From an uncultured Eubacteriales bacterium (lineage in GTDB: Bacteria; Bacillota; Clostridia; Lachnospirales; Bianqueaceae): DNA of 44,545 nt. The stretch covers positions 1 through 44,545 of the forward strand of contig CADBPG010000200.1 in NCBI GenBank assembly GCA_902796435.1, read 5' to 3'. A program made the position numbers and the translations under genes. The notes under the pieces were generated by a model that had not been told where the DNA came from, did not search any database, and saw nothing but the letters and a program-made list of their open reading frames with translations. Shown here piece by piece: positions 32,700 through 40,863 of the stretch (position 1 is its first letter; each line of letters opens with the position of its first letter).

Positions 32700-33437
32700 A
32701 TGGATCAACTTCCACGACAAAGTGAAGATCAGATCCGACTGCAGCAGCTGCGGACTGAGGCAGGCCTTAAGACACGCTATACCGTGCCGGAGGAAGATCC
32801 TAAAAAAGTAGAACGTGAACGAAAGCGGTTCGAAAAAGAGCATCCGGAGTTGTTCGATGATGGCAGCGAAGCTGTAGGAGCTGCCATTTCCATCAATGGT
32901 GAAACGATAGAGAGCGAGGCTAAGCGAAAGAAAAAACGGATCGCTCGATGGTATAGTTTTCTGCATTGGCTCAGGTCCTGGAAATGGGCGATCGCCGGCA
33001 TCGTATTGCTATGTGTTTTATTCTTGCCGGTTCCGATCCAGATCGATCAGGCGCTGCCCTATTATGAGTCTCACCACGGAGAAGCACAGACGGGCACGAT
33101 CCATATCAGAGGCACGCTATATTATTATATCTTCAGACGAGACCACTTCAGGGGCAGAATCTACAAAGAAGACGCTGATATCACGATCAAGGGACAGTGT
33201 GATGGGACCAACGTTTCGCACTGCTGGAACTGCATGATGATCGAAACATGCGAAGGAGATGGAAAGAGGGATTTCCTTGCTTTCTTTGATGATCAGAGAT
33301 GGGATCAGATTTATTTTGAACGGCTCTTTTCTAAACTGTATCTGTATGGGGGAACCAGCGATTTTCTCGCAGCACCTGCTTCTACAATGGAAAAAGCTGA
33401 ACAACTGAAGAAATCAGCCAACCCCTTTTGGGAATAA
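32700..33437 (+). CDS. Single-TM protein with Cys4 extracytoplasmic domain, unknown function
   Basis: The 245-residue protein has a charged cytoplasmic N-terminus (1-94) ending KRKKKRIARW, one membrane segment (about 95-114) and an extracytoplasmic domain with four Cys at 167, 175, 178 and 184, which could form disulfides or bind metal. The positive-inside rule places the N-terminus in the cytoplasm. The ATG at 32700 follows GGGAGGAGGG; an in-frame TTG-type start at 32658 lies in the terminator region and was rejected. No family was recognised. It stands alone between terminators. Confidence 0.75.
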   Translation: MDQLPRQSEDQIRLQQLRTEAGLKTRYTVPEEDPKKVERERKRFEKEHPELFDDGSEAVGAAISINGETIESEAKRKKKRIARWYSFLHWLRSWKWAIAGIVLLCVLFLPVPIQIDQALPYYESHHGEAQTGTIHIRGTLYYYIFRRDHFRGRIYKEDADITIKGQCDGTNVSHCWNCMMIETCEGDGKRDFLAFFDDQRWDQIYFERLFSKLYLYGGTSDFLAAPASTMEKAEQLKKSANPFWE

Positions 33438-33467
33438 AAAACGGAGCCAACATTACTGTATGGCTCC
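33434..33467 (-). terminator. Terminator of uxaA
   Basis: On the minus strand TGGCTCC-type arms (33461-33467 with 33443-33449) are followed by GTTTTTT. It overlaps the end of the convergent single-TM gene and lies 17 nt past the uxaA stop. Confidence 0.8.
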
Positions 33468-33483
33468 ATTGAAGTGGTACGCG

Positions 33484-34911
33484 CTATAGCGTAACTCCGT
33501 CTTTCCAGATGGCTATCTCACGGTAGCCATTTTTTTCATTACAGGTAGCACGGCCGGAGGCGACTTCCAGGATATACCGGAAGAAATCGCTGCCGGCTTT
33601 TCCCATGTCCGGATCCTCCAGCAGGGTGCCGGCGTTGTAATCGATCCAGTTCGGCTTGCGCTTTGCCAGGGCTGTATTGGTCGCCACCTTGATCGTGGGG
33701 ACCGGGCCGCCCAAAGGTGTGCCGCGTCCGGTGGAGAAGAGGATCAGGTGACAGCCGGCGGATGCCAGGGCGGTGCAGGCGACGATATCATTGCCTGGCC
33801 CCTGCAACAGGTTCAGGCCCGGAGTCTGGACACGGGCGCCGTACCTTAGCACGTCCTGTACGGTGCCGCGGCCGCCTTTCTGCGTACATCCGAGAGACTT
33901 CTCCTCCAGCGTCGTGATGCCGCCGGCCTTGTTGCCGGGAGAGGGGTTCTCGTAGACCACCTGGCCATGGCTGGTGAAATATTCTTTGAAATCATTGATC
34001 AGGGACACGGTCTTCTGGAAAGTGCCAGCGTCCTTGCAATGGCTCATCAGAATGGTTTCCGCGCCGAACATTTCCGGGACTTCGGTCAGCACCGTGGTAC
34101 CGCCCTGGGCGGCCAGAAGGTCGGAGACCTGGCCGATCAGAGGATTGGCCGTGATGCCGGAGAAACCGTCAGAGCCGCCGCATTTCAGGCCGATGACCAG
34201 GCGAGAGGCAGGGAAGGGCTGGCGCTTGTCCTGGGAAGCTTTAAAGGTGAGCTCATCCAGGATCTTCAGGCCTGCTTCGATTTCATCATCCACCTCCTGG
34301 GTGGTCAGAAAACGGACCCGCTCCGGATCCACCGAGCCGACCAGTGTGCGGAAGGAGGCGGGGGTATTGTTCTCACAGCCCAGAGACAGGACCAGGACGC
34401 CGGCCGCGTTGGGATGGTGGACCAGATCCGCCAGGATATGGCGAGTGTTGTCATGATCCTCACCCAGCTGGGAGCAGCCGTAAGGGTGGCGGAAGGTGTA
34501 GATGCCGTCCACCCGGTCACCGTACAGGGCGGAAGCCTCCCGCGCCAGACGGACGGCCGTCTCATTGACACAGCCCACGGTGTTGATGATCCAGATCTCG
34601 TTGCGGATGCCCACCTGGCCGTCCGACCGTGGGTATCCAAGGAAGGTGGCGGGCTCAGCAGGTGCAAGTTCGGTCAGCTGCGGCTCGTAGGTATAGGTGA
34701 GGGTCTCCGCCAGGTTGGTTGCCATGTTATGGCTGTGGACCCAGGCGCCTTTGGGAATATCCTCAGTGGCATGGCCGATGGGGAAACCATATTTGATGAT
34801 ATCCGCACCCTGCGGGATGTCGCACAGGGCTTTCTTGTGGCCGACCGGGATGGTTTCGGTTCCGGTCAGTTCCACACAGACGTTGTCTTTAGGATGGATG
34901 GTCAGTTCCAT
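33484..34911 (-). CDS. uxaA: Altronate dehydratase
   Basis: The 476-residue UxaA-family enzyme has an N-terminal SAF-like domain (1-80: PVGHKKALCDIPQGADIIKYG, IPKGAWVHSHNMATNL) and the catalytic part with YPRSDGQVGIRNEIWIINTVGCVNE, SLGCENN, GLKCGGSDGFSGITANPLIG and GPGNDIVACTALASAGCHLI. It dehydrates D-altronate to 2-keto-3-deoxygluconate in galacturonate catabolism and needs iron. The ATG at 34911 was chosen from the family start; no clear ribosome site precedes it, and it lies 4 nt after the uxaB stop, so translation is probably coupled. An in-frame ATG at 34947 lies inside uxaB. Confidence 0.93.
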   Translation of the reverse strand: MELTIHPKDNVCVELTGTETIPVGHKKALCDIPQGADIIKYGFPIGHATEDIPKGAWVHSHNMATNLAETLTYTYEPQLTELAPAEPATFLGYPRSDGQVGIRNEIWIINTVGCVNETAVRLAREASALYGDRVDGIYTFRHPYGCSQLGEDHDNTRHILADLVHHPNAAGVLVLSLGCENNTPASFRTLVGSVDPERVRFLTTQEVDDEIEAGLKILDELTFKASQDKRQPFPASRLVIGLKCGGSDGFSGITANPLIGQVSDLLAAQGGTTVLTEVPEMFGAETILMSHCKDAGTFQKTVSLINDFKEYFTSHGQVVYENPSPGNKAGGITTLEEKSLGCTQKGGRGTVQDVLRYGARVQTPGLNLLQGPGNDIVACTALASAGCHLILFSTGRGTPLGGPVPTIKVATNTALAKRKPNWIDYNAGTLLEDPDMGKAGSDFFRYILEVASGRATCNEKNGYREIAIWKDGVTL

Positions 34912-34915
34912 GGCA

Positions 34916-36298
34916 TTATTTAGGCAGCGCCGCGCGAACGCCGGCATTCATGATCAGGGAGAAATAGCGGGCGACATTCATGTACAGCTGCGGGATCAGC
35001 GTCAGGTCTTCGCCCCAGAAGTCGGTCCGGGCGAGGATCTTGCGTGTATAGCGGGCGGTGTCGGAAAGGTCTGTGTTCTGGAAGACTTCCAGAACTTCGG
35101 GGCTGTCCTGGCCCATGCCCTTGGCATAATACGCCAACAGCGCCGCCAGAGAGAAGCAGATGCAGGGCGCCTTCTCAGGCGTGATATCCTTCAGGGTAGG
35201 CAGCAGGCGGGACTTCCACTTGGAAACGGAATTCAGGGCGATGCTGGACAGCTGATGGTTCAGATAAGGGTTCAGGAAGCGCTCCATAACGGCATCGGTG
35301 TAGGATTTGAGTTCCTCGGCCGGCAGATCGATGGTAGGAAGGATCTCCTCATGCAGTTCTTTCGCAAGAAAAGCGGAGAAATCCGGATCCTTCATGAAAT
35401 CCTCGACGGTGGTCAGACCGGCGAGGCGGGCCGCCAGGGAGGTGGAGGTGTGCGCGCCGTTCAGGATGCGGACCTTGCGGGTACGGTAGGGGGTCAGATC
35501 CTCCGTCCAGACCACGTTGAGCCCGGCTTCGGTGAAGGGCAGGATCTGCTTGAGTGCCTGGATCGCCTTTGCCTTGTCTTCCGACACCGGTTCCAGGACC
35601 AGCAGATGATAGGGCTCGATGATGTCCATCAAGGCATCCTCATGGCCGATCTTTTCAGTCAGGGCAGCTTTAAGCTCCGGATCCCTTGGGAAACCTGTCA
35701 CGATGCGGTCCACCAGGGTGGAGACGAAGGAGCAGGAGGAAAGGAGCCAGGTGCTAAATTCAGGCTCATAGCCCCAGTCCTCCGCATACTGCAGCAGGAT
35801 CTTCTGCAGGGTGCCGGCGTTGTTTTCGATCAGTTCACAGGGCATGATGACAAGACCGGGCAGGCCTGCCGCAAACCGTTTGTGCAGGAAGAGCGCCAGC
35901 TTGGCGGGGTAGGAAGAGGGCGGGCACATGTCCGGACGGTCCGAAGGCACATAGGCGATGCCGGCCTCCGTTGTGTTGGAAACGATCCATGTAAGGTCCT
36001 CAGAGAGGGCCAGCTCCATGAACGCGTCGAAATCCTCGTAAGCACCCAGTACACGGTCGATGCTGGAGATGGTGCGATGGCTGTCGATGACCTGGCCATC
36101 GACCACACCGCGGGTGATCAGGGTATATTGGCACTGCTGGTCTGCCCAGGGCTGATCCTTCTTGCCGGGGATCGGAACGATGACGGCAGCCTTGCCGTTG
36201 AACAGACTCTGGTCGTTCATCTCCTGGAGCATCCAGTCGATGAAGCCACGCAGGAAATTGCCTTCGCCAAATTGCAGAACTTTCACTGGAAAGGACAT
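34916..36298 (-). CDS. uxaB: Tagaturonate reductase
   Basis: The 460-residue protein belongs to the mannitol dehydrogenase family. The N-terminal nucleotide motif LQFGEGNFLRGFIDWML is typical of UxaB, followed by TRGVVDGQVIDSHRTISSI, IVSNTTEAGI, FLHKRF and the C-terminal helical domain with LNGAHTSTSLAARLAGL. It reduces D-tagaturonate to D-altronate with NADH, feeding UxaA. AGGAGG lies before the ATG. Other pathway genes (uxaC, kdgK, kdgA, transporter) are not in the window. The nearest upstream gene on this strand is clpE, ending only 84 nt away. Confidence 0.93.
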   Translation of the reverse strand: MSFPVKVLQFGEGNFLRGFIDWMLQEMNDQSLFNGKAAVIVPIPGKKDQPWADQQCQYTLITRGVVDGQVIDSHRTISSIDRVLGAYEDFDAFMELALSEDLTWIVSNTTEAGIAYVPSDRPDMCPPSSYPAKLALFLHKRFAAGLPGLVIMPCELIENNAGTLQKILLQYAEDWGYEPEFSTWLLSSCSFVSTLVDRIVTGFPRDPELKAALTEKIGHEDALMDIIEPYHLLVLEPVSEDKAKAIQALKQILPFTEAGLNVVWTEDLTPYRTRKVRILNGAHTSTSLAARLAGLTTVEDFMKDPDFSAFLAKELHEEILPTIDLPAEELKSYTDAVMERFLNPYLNHQLSSIALNSVSKWKSRLLPTLKDITPEKAPCICFSLAALLAYYAKGMGQDSPEVLEVFQNTDLSDTARYTRKILARTDFWGEDLTLIPQLYMNVARYFSLIMNAGVRAALPK

Positions 36299-36333
36299 AG
36301 GTCAAGAACCTCCTGAAAAAAGTTTTCTTACAG

Positions 36334-36366
36334 AAAAAAGGGAGATCAAACAACTTGTGATCTCCC
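36334..36366 (-). terminator. Intrinsic terminator of the clpE-like gene
   Basis: On the minus strand GGGAGATCA / TGATCTCCC (36358-36366 with 36340-36348) is followed by six T (36334-36339). It sits between clpE and uxaB and leaves only about 36 nt for a uxaB promoter. Confidence 0.88.
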
Positions 36367-36381
36367 CACATATTAGCATAC

Positions 36382-38694
36382 TTACAAAGCAGTTTCAACC
36401 TGACAGACGGTGATCTTTCCACCATCCAGGATGATCTGCACATGCTGACCGGACTTGATCTCGCCGGTCAGGAAGGCTTCGGAAATGGTATCCTCCACCT
36501 CGCGCTGGATCAGACGGCGCAGCGGACGGGCACCGAACTTCTCGTCATAGCCATGCTGGACCAGATATTCTTTCACATCGTCCGCGACGGTGATGTCGAT
36601 GGACTGGCGGGCACCGGCCTCGTACACATCCTTCAGCATCAGGTCCACGATCTGACGCAGCTCTTCCTGAGTCAGTGCATGGAAGGTGATGATCTCGTCG
36701 ATACGGTTGATGAATTCCGGACGGAAGATCTCGCCCAAAGCACTCTGAATCTGCTCACTCAGAGTGACGGAACGCTCCTGTCCGAAGCCCAGACCATTGC
36801 CTCCATGCATGGAAGCGCCGGCGTTGGTGGTCATCACGATGATGGTGTTTTCAAAATTGACCACGCGGCCCTGGGAATCCGTCAGACGGCCATCGTCCAG
36901 GATCTGCAGCAGCATGTTGAACACGTCGCTGTGTGCCTTTTCGATCTCGTCCAGAAGAATGACAGAGTAGGGGCGGCGGCGGACCTTTTCAGTCAGCTGA
37001 CCACCCTGGTCATAGCCCACATATCCCGGAGGCGCTCCGATCAGCTTGGAGACGGTGTGGCGCTCCATGTATTCGGACATATCGATGCGGATCAGCGCGT
37101 CCTCGCTGCCGAAGAGTTCCACGGCCAGCGTCTTGACCAGTTCGGTCTTGCCGACACCGGTAGGTCCTGCAAAGATGAAGGAAACGGGCTTCTTCACCTT
37201 GCGGAAACCGGAACGGGTGCGGCGGATGGCCCGGGACAGAGCAGAGACTGCGTCCTCCTGTCCGATGACACGGGTATGCAGCCGGTCCTCCAGATGCATC
37301 AGCGTGGCAGATTCTTCTTCTGTCAGACGATGGACCGGGATCTTGGTCCACATTTCCACGACCTGGGCGATATCATCATAGGTGATGGGCACGCAGGTGG
37401 AGGAGCGGGACAGTTCATCCATCTCCTTCGTGAGTTTGAGCTCTTCCTGGCGGATGCGCGCCGCCCGTTCGTAATCATCATGCGCGACGGCATCTTCCTT
37501 CTGGTCGCCCAGAACATCCAGACGGTGCTGCAGGACTTTGAGCTGCACCAGACCTTCGTTGCGCAGGTTGACCCGGGCCGCTGCCTCATCGATAATATCG
37601 ATGGCCTTGTCCGGCAGGAAGCGCTGGTGGATGTACCGGGTCGACAATGCGACGGCATCCTCGATCACCTCATCGGAGATGGAAACATTATGATAGGCCT
37701 CATACTGGGGGCGGATGCCCTTGATGATCTCAACAGTATCGGTGGTAGTAGGCTCGTCCACGATGATGGGCTGGAAGCGGCGCTCCAAAGCGGAGTCCTT
37801 TTCGATATACCGGCGGTATTCGTCCAGCGTGGTGGTACCGATGATCTGCAGCTTGCCCTTGGCCAGGGCGGGCTTAAGAATATTGGCGGCGTTCATGGAG
37901 TTCTGCGCATCGCCTGCACCGACCAGATTGTGCACCTCGTCGATGACCAGGATGATATCCCCATCCGCCTGTACTTCATTGATGATGGCCTTCATGCGGG
38001 CTTCGAACTGGCCGCGGAACTGTGTGCCGGCCACCAGCGCCGTCATGTCCAGCCAGTAGACCTCTTTGGTCATCAGCTTGACCGGTACCTGGCCGTTGGC
38101 GATCCGCTGTGCCAGACCTTCGGCGATCGCGGTCTTGCCGACACCGGGCTCACCGATGAGCACCGGGTTGTTCTTGGTACGGCGGTTCAGGATCTGCATC
38201 AGCCGGTCGATCTCGGCATCACGGCCGACGATGGTATCGGTCTCACCGCGGCGTGCCTGGTCCGTCATGTTGGTACCGAACTTCAAAAGTGTTCTGAGTT
38301 TGGAATTCTTCTTCCGCGCATTCTTGTCACCGGCCTGACTGGAAGCTCCTTGTGCGTCATCGCCGGGGACACTGTCGGCAGACATATCTAAAATTTCGTC
38401 CGGCTCGTCGGAAGAGTCCCCGTCCGGGGTAGCGCCGGTAAGCATTTCCATCATTTCCGGCGGCATCATTTCTTCCATTGCCTTGGGGTCGAAGTTTTCC
38501 ATCATATCATTCATACGATCAGCAATCTCCTGCAGCTGGTCTTCATCCAGATTCTGGTTGCCCAGGAGATTTTTAAGAGAAAAGCCTTCTTTTTGTGCGC
38601 ATTTGAGGCATAGAGCCTGGCGGGTCGGCCGTCCATTCTCCAGCTTGTTCACAAAAACAACGGCTGTATTTTTTTTGCAGATATCACAAACCAT
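36382..38694 (-). CDS. clpE: ATP-dependent Clp protease ATP-binding subunit, ClpE-like
   Basis: The 770-residue class I Clp ATPase has an N-terminal zinc finger of ClpE type (C3-x2-C6, C29-x2-C32) instead of the usual Clp_N repeats. A Met-rich linker (about 62-85) and a disordered acidic part follow, then AAA1 with GEPGVGKT and VIDEVHN, a UVR-like middle region (HDDYERAARIRQEEL) and AAA2 with GPTGVGKT and LLDEIEKAH. The LGF tripeptide in GNGLGFGQE is where ClpC/ClpE/ClpX bind ClpP, so it should unfold substrates for ClpP. The start at 38694 has an AAAGGAT site; 38730 would add an unlikely 12 residues. clpC-like naming is possible; the finger favours ClpE. Confidence 0.9.
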   Translation of the reverse strand: MVCDICKKNTAVVFVNKLENGRPTRQALCLKCAQKEGFSLKNLLGNQNLDEDQLQEIADRMNDMMENFDPKAMEEMMPPEMMEMLTGATPDGDSSDEPDEILDMSADSVPGDDAQGASSQAGDKNARKKNSKLRTLLKFGTNMTDQARRGETDTIVGRDAEIDRLMQILNRRTKNNPVLIGEPGVGKTAIAEGLAQRIANGQVPVKLMTKEVYWLDMTALVAGTQFRGQFEARMKAIINEVQADGDIILVIDEVHNLVGAGDAQNSMNAANILKPALAKGKLQIIGTTTLDEYRRYIEKDSALERRFQPIIVDEPTTTDTVEIIKGIRPQYEAYHNVSISDEVIEDAVALSTRYIHQRFLPDKAIDIIDEAAARVNLRNEGLVQLKVLQHRLDVLGDQKEDAVAHDDYERAARIRQEELKLTKEMDELSRSSTCVPITYDDIAQVVEMWTKIPVHRLTEEESATLMHLEDRLHTRVIGQEDAVSALSRAIRRTRSGFRKVKKPVSFIFAGPTGVGKTELVKTLAVELFGSEDALIRIDMSEYMERHTVSKLIGAPPGYVGYDQGGQLTEKVRRRPYSVILLDEIEKAHSDVFNMLLQILDDGRLTDSQGRVVNFENTIIVMTTNAGASMHGGNGLGFGQERSVTLSEQIQSALGEIFRPEFINRIDEIITFHALTQEELRQIVDLMLKDVYEAGARQSIDITVADDVKEYLVQHGYDEKFGARPLRRLIQREVEDTISEAFLTGEIKSGQHVQIILDGGKITVCQVETAL

Positions 38695-38776
38695 GCATCC
38701 ACATCCTTTCCTGCTTGAAAACGGGAGCAAAGGATTCGAACTCCTTGCACACTTGTTTATATAATAGCATGCACAT

Positions 38777-38805
38777 ATTATACATTATGTATGAAAAAAT
38801 TGCAA
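38777..38805 (-). promoter_or_regulatory. Promoter of the clpE-like gene
   Basis: On the minus strand TTGCAA (38800-38805), 17-nt spacer and TATAAT (38777-38782). No CtsR heptad repeat or CIRCE palindrome was found near it. Confidence 0.78.
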
Positions 38806-38856
38806 GAGCGGAGATATGAATTTTCTATAAACGAGGGTATACGAATCTGAAAAGTA

Positions 38857-38865
38857 TGGTATAAT
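38857..38865 (+). promoter_or_regulatory. Extended -10 promoter of the ParB-BMP operon
   Basis: TGGTATAAT at 38857-38865 without a good -35, divergent from the clpE promoter. Start of transcription about 38872; GGGAGG at 38886-38891 then serves the first gene. Confidence 0.65.
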
Positions 38866-38901
38866 ACCGAGGTAGTTCAAAAGAAGGGAGGAAATCCGTC
38901 C

Positions 38902-40860
38902 ATGTCTATGAACGACTACTTAGAAGCGTTAAAATTGGGACAAAAGGAGTATCAGAAATGTGTAGCCCATGGGGAATACCCCTACTTAAGTGTTCTGGAA
39001 GAGATCACGTCCCATGTGGTCATCGATTCCGAAGTTCCCATCGGCGTGGTGCAGATCCCGCTCCGGAAGATCGTTGGAACGAACGCACGCTCCCGCAGCA
39101 CAGCCTTTGCGCGCAATTTCATGCCGCTGCTGGAATCCAATACCGAATTTGCCCAGAAATGGATGGCGCTGTGCAACAGTCATCTGGAAGAGGGCATCCG
39201 GGATTCCATCAAGTGCTATGAATATCTGAACCGCTATTATGTCGTAGAAGGCAACAAGCGCGTCAGTGTTCTGAAATATTTTGACGCGGTCACCATCAAC
39301 GCGGAAGTCATCCGCGTCATTCCCCGGTATCGCGAGGATGATGAGAACATCCGCCTGTACTATAAATTTCTTGATTTCTATAAAGTCTGTCAGGTCAACT
39401 ATCTTTGGTTCAGCAAGGAGGAGTCCTTTGCCAGGATCCTGGAAGTGCTGAAGAAAACACAGCCTGAGGACTGGGATGCGGATTTCAAAAAAGAATTCTT
39501 CTCCTGTTATACACGGTTTGACAAAGCCTACACGGAATTAGGCGGCAAACGCCTGGAGCGGGTCACCACCGGCGACGCGTTTCTGAAGTATCTGGAGGTC
39601 TTTGGTTATGAAGGCCTGGACAAGAAGCTGCACGCACAGGTGCTGCAGGAGGTCCGTCAGCTTTGGGACGAACTGGTTTTGATGGAAACACCGGAACCTG
39701 TGGATCTGGTGCAGGATCCGGAACAGACGAAGAAGCCCGACATGATCGAACGGCTGATCAGTGGAGCGCCGAACCCCAACCGGCATCTGAAGATCGGTTT
39801 CGTGCATGATAAGAACAAGGAGACATCCAATTGGACCTATGCCCATGAGCTGGGCCGCAATTATCTGGAGGAGGTCTTCGACGGACAGGTGGAGACCGTC
39901 GTCTGCAACGATGTCTTCAATGATCCCAGAGGCCCTGAGCAGGTCATGGAGACCATGATCGATGATGGCTGCCAGGTGCTGTTCACCACAACGCCGCGTC
40001 TGGCCCAGGCCGCGCTCAGTGTCGCGGTCAAGCATCCGAAGGTGCGGGTGCTCAATTGCGCCATCAATTCCGAATCCTCCCATATGCGGTCCTACTATGG
40101 CCGTCTGTACGAGCCGAAATTCATCGGCGGTATGGTCGCGGGCTCTCTGACGCGAACGAATAAGATCGGTTATGTGGCCGACTATCCGGTCTCGGGCATG
40201 CTTTCCAATATCAACGCCTTTGCCCGCGGTGCCCATATGGTCAACCCCAAGGCCCAGGTCTATCTGGTCTGGTCCACGGTCAAGGGGACAGATATCGATA
40301 AGGCCATGTGGGAGTATGGCGTGGATCTGGTCAACAATCAGGATATGGTCAGTCCCTCCTATGGTTCACGGCAGTTCGGCCTGTACCAGTGGCAGGAGGA
40401 TGGGACCCTGAACAATATCTCCATGTCCATCTGGCACTGGGGCAAGTTCTATGAGCGCATCGTACGCAGTATCCTGAATGGGTCCTGGCGGGATGAGGAT
40501 CCTTCGGCAGTCCGGTCTATCAACTACTGGTGGGGGCTGTCCGCCGGCGTTGTGGATATCATGTATTCCCGTTCTCTGCCGGCCGATACCCGCCGTCTCA
40601 TCGAGTTCATGAAGAAGATGATCATCAACGGAGAGTTCGATCCTTTTGCCGGTCTGATCGTGGATCAGCAGGGCCGGGTGCGCAGTCCGGAGGATGGCTA
40701 TCTGACCACGCGGGAGCGCATGAATATGGACTGGCTCATCGACAACGTGGTCGGTACGATCCCGGAGGTCTGGGCCTTCAAGGAAGAGGCACAGCCGCTT
40801 TTGTGGCAGGAGGGTATGAAACTGCCGGTCGTGACAGCGGAAAAGAAACAGGAGTCATAA
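38902..40860 (+). CDS. Cytoplasmic fusion of a ParB/sulfiredoxin-like domain with a BMP (nucleoside-binding) domain
   Basis: The 652-residue protein has no signal peptide, lipobox or membrane segment. Residues about 40-145 look like a ParB N-terminal/sulfiredoxin-like domain: VPIGVVQIPLRKIVGTNARS, then VVEGNKRVSVLKYFDA with the G-x-x-R signature (117-120). Residues about 295-625 form a BMP/PnrA-like periplasmic-binding fold: LKIGFVHDKNKETSNWTYAH, KVRVLNCAINS, GGMVAGSLT, IGYVADYP, NAFARGAHMVNPKAQVYLVW. BMP proteins normally bind purine nucleosides outside the cell. A cytoplasmic version suggests a ligand-responsive sensor or enzyme. It is first in a four-gene operon. ATG at 38902 or 38908. Confidence 0.85.
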   Translation: MSMNDYLEALKLGQKEYQKCVAHGEYPYLSVLEEITSHVVIDSEVPIGVVQIPLRKIVGTNARSRSTAFARNFMPLLESNTEFAQKWMALCNSHLEEGIRDSIKCYEYLNRYYVVEGNKRVSVLKYFDAVTINAEVIRVIPRYREDDENIRLYYKFLDFYKVCQVNYLWFSKEESFARILEVLKKTQPEDWDADFKKEFFSCYTRFDKAYTELGGKRLERVTTGDAFLKYLEVFGYEGLDKKLHAQVLQEVRQLWDELVLMETPEPVDLVQDPEQTKKPDMIERLISGAPNPNRHLKIGFVHDKNKETSNWTYAHELGRNYLEEVFDGQVETVVCNDVFNDPRGPEQVMETMIDDGCQVLFTTTPRLAQAALSVAVKHPKVRVLNCAINSESSHMRSYYGRLYEPKFIGGMVAGSLTRTNKIGYVADYPVSGMLSNINAFARGAHMVNPKAQVYLVWSTVKGTDIDKAMWEYGVDLVNNQDMVSPSYGSRQFGLYQWQEDGTLNNISMSIWHWGKFYERIVRSILNGSWRDEDPSAVRSINYWWGLSAGVVDIMYSRSLPADTRRLIEFMKKMIINGEFDPFAGLIVDQQGRVRSPEDGYLTTRERMNMDWLIDNVVGTIPEVWAFKEEAQPLLWQEGMKLPVVTAEKKQES

Positions 40861-40863
40861 ACC

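Noticed and set aside
36442-38391. 649-codon open frame antisense to clpE
   Set aside because: Same shadow effect; the minus-strand Clp ATPase motifs are complete.
38728-38760. tRNA T-arm-like hairpin with loop TTCGAAC upstream of clpE
   Set aside because: No acceptor, D or anticodon arms can be built around it and the usual G53-C61 pair is absent, so it is at most a leader hairpin or chance, not a tRNA or attachment site.
38695-38901. CtsR or CIRCE heat-shock operator
   Set aside because: Neither the CtsR heptad direct repeat nor the CIRCE inverted repeat is present.
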